Shown: piece by piece, positions 1 to 5,879 of the stretch | Layout: each line of letters starts with the position of its first letter | Position numbering within the stretch: position 1 is the stretch's first letter | NCBI GenBank assembly: GCA_946886995.1 | Contig: CAMPJU010000044.1 | Span: 1 to 8,882 of the forward strand | Direction: 5' to 3' | DNA: 8,882 nt | Source: an uncultured Lysobacteraceae bacterium | Lineage (GTDB): Bacteria; Pseudomonadota; Gammaproteobacteria; Xanthomonadales; Xanthomonadaceae | The notes under the pieces: model-generated | What the model saw: only the letters and a program-made list of their open reading frames with translations | What the model was told of the DNA's origin: nothing | The model's database searches: none | Position numbers and translations under genes: made by a program

Positions 1-2
1 TC

Positions 3-761
3 GCCCTGTGCGGCGCCACGTCGTCCGCGCGGGTCGGCGACACGCCGATCCCCGGCTGGCGGCCCGTGGACGTGCCTGAAGGCTGCGAGCTGCATCTCGG
101 GCGCTGCGTGGCAGGCGCGCGCATCACGCTCGCCATCGCCGGTGGCTGGTCCGTGCCCCGGGTCCTGGGCAGCGGCAGCACGGATCTTCGCGGCGGCTTC
201 GGCGGCCTGCGCGGCCGGGCACTGGCGCGTGGAGACCGGCTGCCGGTCGGCCGTGCAACGCCGCCCACGGGACGGGGCCTGCGCATCGCACCCTGGTGGA
301 TCGACCCTGCGCCGGACCTGGACTTCACCGCACCGGTCGTCGTCCGCATCCTGCCGGGCCATGACGCCACCACGCCCGCGGATGCGTTGTGCGCCACGCC
401 GTGGCGCGTCGCCGCGGCCAGCAACCGGCAGGGCGTGCGGCTGGAGGGCCCCGGCATCTCGCTCGCACCGGCAGCCGCGACATCCCCGCAACGGATCACC
501 GAACCGGTCGCGCCCGGCACCGTGCAGCTGCCGGCCGACGGCCAGCCGATCCTGCTGCTGGCCGATGCGCAGAGCCACGGCGGATATCCGCGCATCGGCC
601 ATGCGATCGGCTGCGACGCACCACGACTCGCGCAGCTGCGCCCCGGCGACACCGTGCGGTTCACGCCCTGCACGGCCGCCGAAGCGCACCGCCTGCGCCG
701 CGAGCAGGCAAACCGCCTCGCGCGCATCGCGACCGCCATCGCCGCCAGGGACTGGCGCTGA
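3..761 (+). CDS. pxpC: 5-oxoprolinase subunit C (PxpC, biotin-dependent carboxyltransferase/KipA family), 5'-truncated by window edge
   Basis: The reading frame is open from the first base of the window, so the true start lies upstream. About 252 residues are visible of a family normally 310-340 long, so roughly the first 70-85 are missing. Diagnostic family motifs are seen in order: AGGWSVPRVLGSGSTDLRGG followed by FGGLRGRAL, then GDRLP, VVVRILPGH, the NRQGVRLEG strand, the PVAPGTVQLPADGQPILLLA run leading into DAQSHGGYPRIG, and APRLAQLRPGDTVRF. The family is related to allophanate hydrolase subunit 2 and KipA. With PxpA and PxpB it forms the prokaryotic ATP-dependent 5-oxoprolinase, which converts 5-oxoproline to L-glutamate in the cytoplasm. 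The identification as PxpC rather than a urea-carboxylase-linked or Kip regulator protein rests on the adjoining pxpA and pcp. The stop overlaps the pxpA start by one base (TGATG). PxpB is expected immediately upstream, outside the window. Confidence 0.93.
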   Translation, partial: ALCGATSSARVGDTPIPGWRPVDVPEGCELHLGRCVAGARITLAIAGGWSVPRVLGSGSTDLRGGFGGLRGRALARGDRLPVGRATPPTGRGLRIAPWWIDPAPDLDFTAPVVVRILPGHDATTPADALCATPWRVAAASNRQGVRLEGPGISLAPAAATSPQRITEPVAPGTVQLPADGQPILLLADAQSHGGYPRIGHAIGCDAPRLAQLRPGDTVRFTPCTAAEAHRLRREQANRLARIATAIAARDWR

Positions 762-1504
762 TGCCGCGCATCGACTTCAACTGCGACCTGGGCGAAGGCT
801 GCGGCGACGACGCCGCGATCGTCCCGTGGATCACGTCGGCCAGCATCGCGTGCGGCGCGCATGCCGGCGACGACGACACCATGCGCGCGACCCTGCGGCT
901 GTGCCGCGCGCACGGCGTCGCGGCGGGGGCGCACCCCGGTTACGCGGACCGTGGGCACTTCGGCCGCCGCGAACTCGCGCTGTCGGCGGACGAACTTCGC
1001 CAGCTGCTTGCCACGCAACTGTGTCGCATCGGCGCGCTCGCCGAAGCCGAAGGCGTGCGCCTGTGCCACGTCAAGCCGCATGGCGCGCTGTACAACCTGG
1101 CCGCGCGCGACCGCGAAGTTGCAAACGTGGTCGCGCAATCGGTCCACGCGTTCGACGCCACCTTGCGGCTGGTCGGGCTGGCCGGCTCGGAATCCCTGCG
1201 CGCCGGGGAAGCTGCCGGGCTGCGTGTCGCGAGCGAAGCCTTCGCCGAACGCGCCTACGACGCCGATGGCCGCCTGGCGCCGCGGGGCACGCCCGGCGCG
1301 GTCCTCGAGGGAATCGACGAGGCCCTCGCCCAGGTGCGCCGCCTGGTCCGTGACGGCATCGTCCTTGCGCGCGACGGGACCCGGGTGCCCTTGCATGCGG
1401 ACACCCTGTGCCTGCACGGTGACCGCCCCGATGCAGCCGCATTCGCCCGGCAGCTGCGGATCATCCTGGAATCCGAAGGCATCACCGTGGAGGCACTGCG
1501 TTGA
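761..1504 (+). CDS. pxpA: 5-oxoprolinase subunit A (PxpA, LamB/YcsF family)
   Basis: This encodes 247 residues, the usual length for LamB/YcsF proteins (about 245-255). The start is ATG 761, because the family signature begins at once: RIDFNCDLGEG at residues 3-13. It is followed by IACGAHAGD (29-37), VAAGAHPGYADRGHFGRR (53-70), HVKPHGALYN (103-112), EAFAERAYDADG with RGTPGAV, and ADTLCLHGD near the C-terminus. Conserved Asp/His residues in the first three motifs form the putative metal or catalytic site of this polysaccharide-deacetylase-like fold. No signal peptide is seen, so it is cytoplasmic. It acts with PxpB and PxpC to hydrolyse 5-oxoproline to glutamate using ATP. It shares one base with pxpC, with a weak AGGGA 9 bases before the start. 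Its stop overlaps the TTG start of the next gene, which indicates translational coupling. Most relatives have Phe where this protein has Ala33 in CG-A-HAGD, a minor substitution recalled from family knowledge. Confidence 0.96.
   Translation: MPRIDFNCDLGEGCGDDAAIVPWITSASIACGAHAGDDDTMRATLRLCRAHGVAAGAHPGYADRGHFGRRELALSADELRQLLATQLCRIGALAEAEGVRLCHVKPHGALYNLAARDREVANVVAQSVHAFDATLRLVGLAGSESLRAGEAAGLRVASEAFAERAYDADGRLAPRGTPGAVLEGIDEALAQVRRLVRDGIVLARDGTRVPLHADTLCLHGDRPDAAAFARQLRIILESEGITVEALR
1489..1493 (+). promoter_or_regulatory. Ribosome binding site that fixes the TTG start of the DUF969 gene
   Basis: A perfect GGAGG lies inside the end of pxpA, with a 7-base spacer to TTG at 1501. No ATG or GTG near this point would give the expected DUF969 N-terminus (INYWPLLGI), so this site decides the start. 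Confidence 0.75.
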
Positions 1505-2190
1505 CCGACGCCATCAACTACTGGCCGCTGCTCGGCATCGCGATCGTGATCGCCGGCTTCGTGCTGCGCTACAACCCGGTCCTCGTCGTCGTGGTGGCAG
1601 GACTGGCCAGCGGCCTCCTTGCCGGCATGGCGCCACCGGAACTGCTGGCCCTGCTGGGCGGGAGCTTCGTCGGCAATCGCGCGCTGCTGCTCTACCTGCT
1701 CACCCTGCCCGCCATCGGCCTGCTCGAGCGCGCGGGCCTGCGCGAGCACGTGCACAACTGGATCCTCGGGATGCGGGGCATGACCCTCGGGCGCCTGCTC
1801 ACCAGCTACCTCGGGCTGCGCCAGTTGCTGAGCATGGTGGGGCTGACCCACGTCGGCGGCCATGCGCAGACCGTGCGGCCGTTGCTGGCGCCGATGAGCG
1901 AGGCGGCCGCCGAGAAGACCGTCGGCAAGGTGAGCGAACCGGAGCGCCAGCGGATCCTGGCGATGGACGCGGCCACCGACAACGTCGGCCTGTTCTTCGG
2001 CGAGGACGTCTTCGTCGCGATCGGCGCGGTGCTGCTGATCCAGGGCTTCTACGCGGAGAACGGCATCGTGCTCGAGCCGCTGCAGATCGCGCTGTGGGCG
2101 CTCCCGACCGCGATCGCCGCGTTCGTGATCCACGCCATCCGCATCGCGCTGTTCCAGCGCGCGCTGCGCAGGGCCCGCGCCCATGCTTGA
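1501..2190 (+). CDS. DUF969 family integral membrane protein, candidate half of a 5-oxoproline transporter
   Basis: This encodes 229 residues with a TTG start supported by GGAGG 7 bases upstream. It overlaps pxpA by four bases (TTGA). Hydrophobic stretches suggest about five or six membrane segments: near residues 8-22, 26-43, 60-76, 160-183 and 191-218, plus a weaker one around 95-115. Polar motifs between them are typical of DUF969: GLRQLLSMVGLTHVGGHAQT (105-124), then PMSEAAAEK, and AMDAATDNVGLFFGEDVF (154-171). The C-terminus is basic (QRALRRARAHA), consistent with a cytoplasmic end. DUF969 genes regularly occur next to DUF979 genes and beside 5-oxoprolinase and pcp genes, so a joint carrier for 5-oxoproline or pyroglutamyl peptides is the simplest reading. 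That function is inferred from context; no catalytic or ATP-binding motif is visible. The next gene starts inside this one with an 8-base overlap. Confidence 0.88.
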   Translation: MTDAINYWPLLGIAIVIAGFVLRYNPVLVVVVAGLASGLLAGMAPPELLALLGGSFVGNRALLLYLLTLPAIGLLERAGLREHVHNWILGMRGMTLGRLLTSYLGLRQLLSMVGLTHVGGHAQTVRPLLAPMSEAAAEKTVGKVSEPERQRILAMDAATDNVGLFFGEDVFVAIGAVLLIQGFYAENGIVLEPLQIALWALPTAIAAFVIHAIRIALFQRALRRARAHA

Positions 2191-3148
2191 GATCACCTAC
2201 TTCTACTGGCTTCTCGGGGCATTCCTGCTGTACGCCGCCTGGTGCAATGCGCGCCAGCGGCGCTGGTCGCACGCGGCGTTCTGGGCGTTGATCGCGCTGA
2301 CCTTCGGTGGCGGCGACTGGATCCTGGCCGCGCGGGACGCCGGCAACCCGCTGCCTGCGCAGATGGCCGGCGCCGCACTGATCGCGATCGCGCTGCTGGC
2401 CGTGCGCATGAAGCGGGAACACATCGCCGAGGCGCCACTGGAGGAACGGCGCGCATCCGCGGCCCGCCTGGGCCACCGGTTGTTCCTCCCGGCGCTGCTG
2501 ATCCCCGCGATCACGGTCGTCGTCGCGATGGCCGGCGAGTACGTGGCCTTCGGCGGCGTCACCCTGCTCGGCGCCGGCAGCGCGACCCTGATCGGGCTTT
2601 CGCTGGCCAGTGTCATCGCCGCGCTCGCGGCCGTGCGCGTCACCGGCCTGCCCGCGGCCGCCGCACCCGCCGAGGGCCGGCGCCTGCTCGACACCATGGG
2701 CTGGGCCGCGCTGCTTCCGCTGGTGCTGGCCACGCTCGGCGGCGTGTTCGCGGCGAGCGGCGTCGGCGAGGCCGTCGCGACACTCGTGGCCGGCGTGATC
2801 CCGACCGACAGCCGCATCGCGTGCGTCCTCGCCTACGGACTCGGCATGGTCCTGTTCACTGTGATCATGGGCAACGCGTTCGCCGCGTTCCCGGTGATGA
2901 CCGCGGGCATCGGCCTGCCGCTCCTGGTCCAGCAGCACGGCGCGGAACCGGCGATCCTCGGCGCGATCGGCATGCTGACCGGATACTGCGGCACGCTGCT
3001 CACGCCGATGGCGGCAAACTTCAACCTGGTGCCGGCGGCGCTGCTGGAACTCGACGATCCCAATGGCGTCATCCGGATGCAGGTGGCGACCGCGCTGCCG
3101 TTGATGGCGGTCAACCTGGTGCTGATGGCATGGCTGGCGTTTCCCTGA
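2183..3148 (+). CDS. DUF979 family integral membrane protein, partner of DUF969
   Basis: This encodes 321 residues, normal for DUF979. Start ATG 2183 lies 8 bases inside the DUF969 gene and lacks a strong Shine-Dalgarno, so it probably relies on coupling. The sequence is hydrophobic almost throughout, with likely membrane segments near residues 7-21, 30-50, 58-75, 100-118, 121-151, 172-192, 195-207, 212-231, 235-250, 257-276 and 303-320. Two conserved re-entrant-looking polar stretches stand out: MGNAFAAFPVMTAGIG (229-244) and GMLTGYCGTLLTPMAANFN (263-281). Gly/Pro/Asn-rich motifs of this kind are reminiscent of ion-transporter-type secondary carriers such as GntP-like permeases, but that comparison is only an impression. 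The gene sits between the 5-oxoprolinase subunits and pyroglutamyl peptidase. I therefore infer a role in import of 5-oxoproline or its peptides, acting with DUF969. Its stop overlaps the pcp start by one base. Confidence 0.9.
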   Translation: MLEITYFYWLLGAFLLYAAWCNARQRRWSHAAFWALIALTFGGGDWILAARDAGNPLPAQMAGAALIAIALLAVRMKREHIAEAPLEERRASAARLGHRLFLPALLIPAITVVVAMAGEYVAFGGVTLLGAGSATLIGLSLASVIAALAAVRVTGLPAAAAPAEGRRLLDTMGWAALLPLVLATLGGVFAASGVGEAVATLVAGVIPTDSRIACVLAYGLGMVLFTVIMGNAFAAFPVMTAGIGLPLLVQQHGAEPAILGAIGMLTGYCGTLLTPMAANFNLVPAALLELDDPNGVIRMQVATALPLMAVNLVLMAWLAFP

Positions 3149-3807
3149 TGACGAAGACCCCTGCTCCCACCGTGCTGCTCACGGGCTTCGCGCCGTTCGG
3201 CGGCGATGGCTCGAATCCCAGCTGGGAGGCCGTGCGCGCACTCGAGGGCACCCGCATCCGCGGCCACCGCGTGGTGGCGCGCTGCCTGTCGGTGGAATTC
3301 GGCCGGTCGCTGCGCGAGTTGCGCTCGGCGATCCGCGAGGCGAAACCGTCCGCCGTGGTCTGCGTCGGACTCGCGGCGGGCCGGCCCCACGTCGCGATCG
3401 AGCGCGTGGCGATCAACGTCGACGACGCACGCATCCCCGACAACGCCGGCGCCTCGCCCGTCGATGCGCCGATCGCCGCCGACGGTCCGGCCGCCTACTT
3501 CGCCACCTTGCCGATCAAGTCGATCCTGGTCGCACTGCGCGAGGCCGGCATCCCCGCGACCATCTCGCAGACGGCAGGCACCTACGTCTGCAACCACGTC
3601 TTCTATGGCCTGATGCATGCACTCCGGCGGAAGCCGCGGGTGCGCGGCGGGTTCGTCCACGTCCCGTACGCACCGGCCGATGCCGCCAGGCACCCCGGCG
3701 CGGCGAGCCTGTCGCTCGAGCTCACCACCGAAGCGTTGCGCATCGCCCTGCGGACGACGCTCGCCACCACCACCGACCGGCGGATCGCCGCCGGCGCCGA
3801 ACACTAG
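3148..3807 (+). CDS. pcp: Pyroglutamyl-peptidase I (pyrrolidone-carboxylate peptidase, MEROPS C15)
   Basis: This encodes 219 residues, matching the family length (about 205-220). It removes N-terminal pyroglutamate from peptides, releasing 5-oxoproline, the substrate of the upstream PxpABC. The cysteine-protease triad is visible: Glu85 in AIERVAIN, Cys148 in AGTYVCNH and His171 in FVHVPYAP. The Glu-to-Cys distance of 63 residues equals that of characterised bacterial enzymes. Other family blocks are LLTGFAPFGG (10-19), NPSWEA (23-28), CVGLAAGRP (72-80) and ARIPDNAG (94-101). ATG 3148 is chosen because LLTGFAPFGG must lie near the N-terminus and because the TGATG junction couples it to the DUF979 gene; no Shine-Dalgarno is obvious. 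There is no signal peptide, so it is cytoplasmic. The C-terminal tail (about residues 200-219, rich in Thr, Arg and Ala) appears variable. Confidence 0.97.
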   Translation: MTKTPAPTVLLTGFAPFGGDGSNPSWEAVRALEGTRIRGHRVVARCLSVEFGRSLRELRSAIREAKPSAVVCVGLAAGRPHVAIERVAINVDDARIPDNAGASPVDAPIAADGPAAYFATLPIKSILVALREAGIPATISQTAGTYVCNHVFYGLMHALRRKPRVRGGFVHVPYAPADAARHPGAASLSLELTTEALRIALRTTLATTTDRRIAAGAEH

Positions 3808-3815
3808 GGAACCGG

Positions 3816-4115
3816 ATGATGAAGACCCTGCTATCCGCGCTGTTGCTGGCCCTCGCCTGCGCCACCCTGCCCGCCCGTGCGGGCCTGTTCGACAAGGATC
3901 CGGCCGATGCCGCCGCCGACGCCGCCCGCCGGGGCCTTCCGGCCACGACCATCTGGGTCGACGCCAGCTGGGGCTTCCGCAACCAGGGTGCCGCGAACGA
4001 CCTGACCAAGGCGCACACGGCGTTCGCGGCGCACGGCTACAAGGTGGAGGACGTCGAGCCGTACATCGAGAACGGCGACCTGCAGGGGTTCTTCGTCACG
4101 TACCAGCGGGACTAG
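3816..4115 (+). CDS. Small secreted/periplasmic protein of unknown function
   Basis: This encodes 99 residues that I do not recognise as a named family. Residues 1-22 are a clear Sec signal peptide: a short basic start (MMK), hydrophobic core [14 protein letters not shown], and Ala-Arg-Ala before a likely cut at Gly23. Cys15 falls within the hydrophobic core and its context (ALA-C) is a poor lipobox, so a lipoprotein is unlikely. The mature part is about 77 residues: an acidic Ala-rich stretch ([12 protein letters not shown]), [11 protein letters not shown] (44-54), a probable helix (59-73), and [14 protein letters not shown] with GFFVTYQRD, which look like beta strands. It contains no cysteine. 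AGGGA at 3806-3810 precedes the tandem ATGs at 3816 and 3819; the second has the better spacing of 8 bases. Only 8 bases separate it from pcp, so it may be the last gene of the 5-oxoproline operon. Its stop overlaps that of the convergent dcd gene. Confidence 0.75.
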   Translation: MMKTLLSALLLALACATLPARAGLFDKDPADAAADAARRGLPATTIWVDASWGFRNQGAANDLTKAHTAFAAHGYKVEDVEPYIENGDLQGFFVTYQRD

Positions 4116-4687
4116 GTGCGCGGCAGCGTGACGCCCTGCTGCCCCTGGTACTTCCCGCCGCGGTCCTTGTAGCTCGTCTCGCAGACATCGTCCGCGGCCG
4201 CCTGGAAGAACAGCATCTGGGCCACGCCTTCGTTGGCATAGATGCGCGCGGGCAGCGGCGTCGTGTTGCTGAACTCCAGGGTCACGTGCCCCTCCCATTC
4301 CGGCTCGAGCGGGGTGACGTTGACGATGATCCCGCAGCGCGCGTAGGTGCTCTTGCCCAGGCACACGACCAGCGTGTCGCGCGGGATGCGGAAGTACTCG
4401 ACGGTGCGCGCGAGCGCGAACGAGTTGGGCGGGATGATGCAGACGTCCGCATCGACGTCCACGAAGCTGCCCGGGTCGAACGCCTTCGGGTCGACGATCG
4501 TCGAGTTGATGTTGGTGAACACCTTGAACTCGCGCGAGCAGCGCACGTCGTAGCCGTAGCTGGACGTGCCGTAGCTGACGATCCGGTGGCCATCGGCCGC
4601 CTGCTTGACCTGCCCCGGCTCGAACGGCTCGATCATTCCCTGCGACTCGGCCATGCGGCGGATCCAGCGGTCCGACTTGATGCTCAT
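4112..4687 (-). CDS. dcd: dCTP deaminase
   Basis: This encodes 191 residues, close to the roughly 193 of the Escherichia coli enzyme. It deaminates dCTP to dUTP in the cytoplasm, feeding dUTPase and thymidylate synthesis. The trimeric dUTPase-like fold is recognisable: SDRWIRR (5-11), [18 protein letters not shown] (34-51), DPKAFDP (66-72), [13 protein letters not shown] (83-95), [20 protein letters not shown] (110-129), and [18 protein letters not shown] (133-150). Glu138 in LEF sits at the position of the catalytic glutamate. The terminal part (GVAQMLFF, then [17 protein letters not shown]) fits the enzymes ending in YQGQ-G-T-P. The start is ATG 4687, with a strong GGGGGAGGT just upstream. 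It lies 44 bases downstream of mrp with no terminator between them, so read-through from mrp is likely. It converges on the small secreted protein gene, and the two stops share CTAG at 4112-4115. Confidence 0.97.
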   Translation of the reverse strand: MSIKSDRWIRRMAESQGMIEPFEPGQVKQAADGHRIVSYGTSSYGYDVRCSREFKVFTNINSTIVDPKAFDPGSFVDVDADVCIIPPNSFALARTVEYFRIPRDTLVVCLGKSTYARCGIIVNVTPLEPEWEGHVTLEFSNTTPLPARIYANEGVAQMLFFQAAADDVCETSYKDRGGKYQGQQGVTLPRT

Positions 4688-4690
4688 CCA

Positions 4691-4699
4691 ACCTCCCCC
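4691..4699 (-). promoter_or_regulatory. Strong ribosome binding site of dcd
   Basis: On the - strand the bases before ATG 4687 read GGGGGAGGT, then TTGG. The GGAGGT core ends 3-4 bases before the start codon, slightly closer than ideal but much stronger than any other site in the window. It confirms the dcd start and would allow independent translation on an mrp-dcd transcript. Confidence 0.7.
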
Positions 4700-4731
4700 G
4701 AAAAAGAACGGATCTTAAGGCCTGCCCATCC

Positions 4732-5835
4732 CTAGCCCAGCAGCGACGCGCCGATGGAGACCGGCGCGCGCGGCCTCGCGGCGAGGTGTGCCGCGACGTT
4801 GCGGGCCAGGTGGCGGTACGCCGTCGCGGTCGCCGAGTCCGGCGCGTACGCCACGACCGGCACGCCCACGTCCCCCTGCTCGCGGATCACCCGCTCCAGC
4901 GGCAGCGACCCCAGCAGGGGCACGCCGTAGGTGTCGGCCATCCGTGCCCCGCCGCCCTCGCCGAACAGGTGCTCGGCATGCCCGCAATGCGTGCAGACGT
5001 GGACCGCCATGTTCTCCACCAGGCCAAGCACCGGCACGTCGACCTTCTCGAACATCCGCACGGCCTTGCGTGCGTCGAGGGTGGCGACTTCCTGCGGCGT
5101 GGTCACCACCACCGCGCCGGCCACCGGGATCTTCTGTGCGAGGGTCAGCTGGATGTCGCCGGTCCCGGGCGGCAGGTCGACGACCAGGTAATCCAGCCCG
5201 CCCTCGCCTCCCCAGAGCGTCTGCTCCAGGAGCTGGGTCAGCGCCGACGTCGCCATCGGTCCGCGCCAGATCATCGGCGTGTCCTGCTCGACCATCAGGC
5301 CGATGGACATCGCCTCGATGCCGTGGGCCTTCATCGGTTCGATGGACTTGCCGTCCGGACTGTCCGGTCGGCCGGACAGCCCGAGCATGGTCGGGATGCT
5401 GGGCCCGTAGACATCCGCATCGAGCAACCCGACGCGGGCACCGTCGGCGGCCAGCGCGAGCGCGAGGTTCACCGCCGTCGTCGACTTGCCCACGCCGCCC
5501 TTGCCGGAGCCGACGGCAATGATGTTCCGGACCCGCGGCAGCGGGACCAGGGATCCCTGGGGGGCATGTGCGGCGATCCGCTGCTGGATGTCCAGGTGCC
5601 CGGCGTCGAGCCCGCCGGCGCGGAGGGCCTGGCGGACGGACTCCTCGAGGTCCGCCCGGGTCGCGGCGATCGGGACGCCCACCACCAGGGACACGGCTGC
5701 GCGGGTGCCCTCCAGGGCCACCCTGGCCCGCGTACCCGCGTCGGCGAGCGAAACAGCGGTGCCGGGCAGCGCAACGCGCCCAACCATGGATTCGGCTTCA
5801 GCGGGGGTCGTCACGGCGTTCAGGAATCCGAACAA
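4732..5835 (-). CDS. apbC: Iron-sulfur cluster carrier ATPase Mrp/ApbC
   Basis: This encodes up to 367 residues, against 369 in E. coli Mrp. Numbering from TTG 5835, the P-loop ATPase shows the deviant Walker A GSGKGGVGKST (109-119), LLDADVYGPSIPTMLG (137-152), the switch/Walker B block VVDLPPGTGDIQLTLAQ (218-234), and the metal-binding CTHCGH (281-286) with Cys281 and Cys284. These Cys residues carry the bridging Fe-S cluster in this family. The N-terminal 90 or so residues correspond to the MIP18-like (DUF59) domain but lack its usual cysteine-containing TTP-CP motif, as in E. coli Mrp. The start is uncertain: TTG 5835, GTG 5814 and ATG 5787 are in frame and none has a good Shine-Dalgarno. 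ATG 5787 gives 351 residues and fits the putative promoter better. The gene is divergent from the TonB receptor gene and probably co-transcribed with dcd. Confidence 0.95.
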   Translation of the reverse strand: MFGFLNAVTTPAEAESMVGRVALPGTAVSLADAGTRARVALEGTRAAVSLVVGVPIAATRADLEESVRQALRAGGLDAGHLDIQQRIAAHAPQGSLVPLPRVRNIIAVGSGKGGVGKSTTAVNLALALAADGARVGLLDADVYGPSIPTMLGLSGRPDSPDGKSIEPMKAHGIEAMSIGLMVEQDTPMIWRGPMATSALTQLLEQTLWGGEGGLDYLVVDLPPGTGDIQLTLAQKIPVAGAVVVTTPQEVATLDARKAVRMFEKVDVPVLGLVENMAVHVCTHCGHAEHLFGEGGGARMADTYGVPLLGSLPLERVIREQGDVGVPVVAYAPDSATATAYRHLARNVAAHLAARPRAPVSIGASLLG

Positions 5836-5849
5836 GTGGGAGAAGCCCT

Positions 5850-5879
5850 ATTGTGGCAGGGTCGTTAATCCCATGTTAA
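5850..5879 (-). promoter_or_regulatory. Putative sigma70 promoter for apbC(-dcd)
   Basis: Read on the - strand, TTAACA (5874-5879) matches the -35 consensus at five of six bases. After 18 bases comes CACAAT (5850-5855), which matches the -10 consensus at four of six. Transcription would begin near 5843. That leaves only about 8 bases before TTG 5835 but about 56 before ATG 5787, which favours the downstream start. Matches this good occur by chance, so this is tentative. Confidence 0.3.

Noticed and set aside
142..1353. Long Arg/Ala-rich frames over pxpC/pxpA and through the DUF genes
   Set aside because: These are off-frame readings of strongly conserved genes, with compositions typical of frame-shifted GC-rich DNA.
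3816..3890. Lipoprotein signal in the 99-residue protein (Cys15)
   Set aside because: Cys15 is in the middle of the hydrophobic core, the preceding residues ALA are not a good lipobox, and a standard Ala-Arg-Ala cut site follows.
3899..3933. GCCGMCGCC-type short repeats at the start of the mature small protein
   Set aside because: They simply encode an Ala/Asp-rich stretch with GC-biased codons; there is no regular unit.
4122..4143. GGCAGC / GCTGCC inverted repeat at the dcd 3' end as a terminator
   Set aside because: The stem is only 6 bp with a 10-base loop, lies within coding sequence and has no T-run on either strand.
4786..5868. A 360-codon open frame antisense to apbC
   Set aside because: It is a shadow of a clear Mrp gene, rich in Arg, His and Gly with no domain or ribosome site.
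5854..5869. Sigma54-like site (TGGCAGG, four bases, TTAAT)
   Set aside because: The -24 half resembles the consensus, but the essential GC of the -12 element is replaced by AA.
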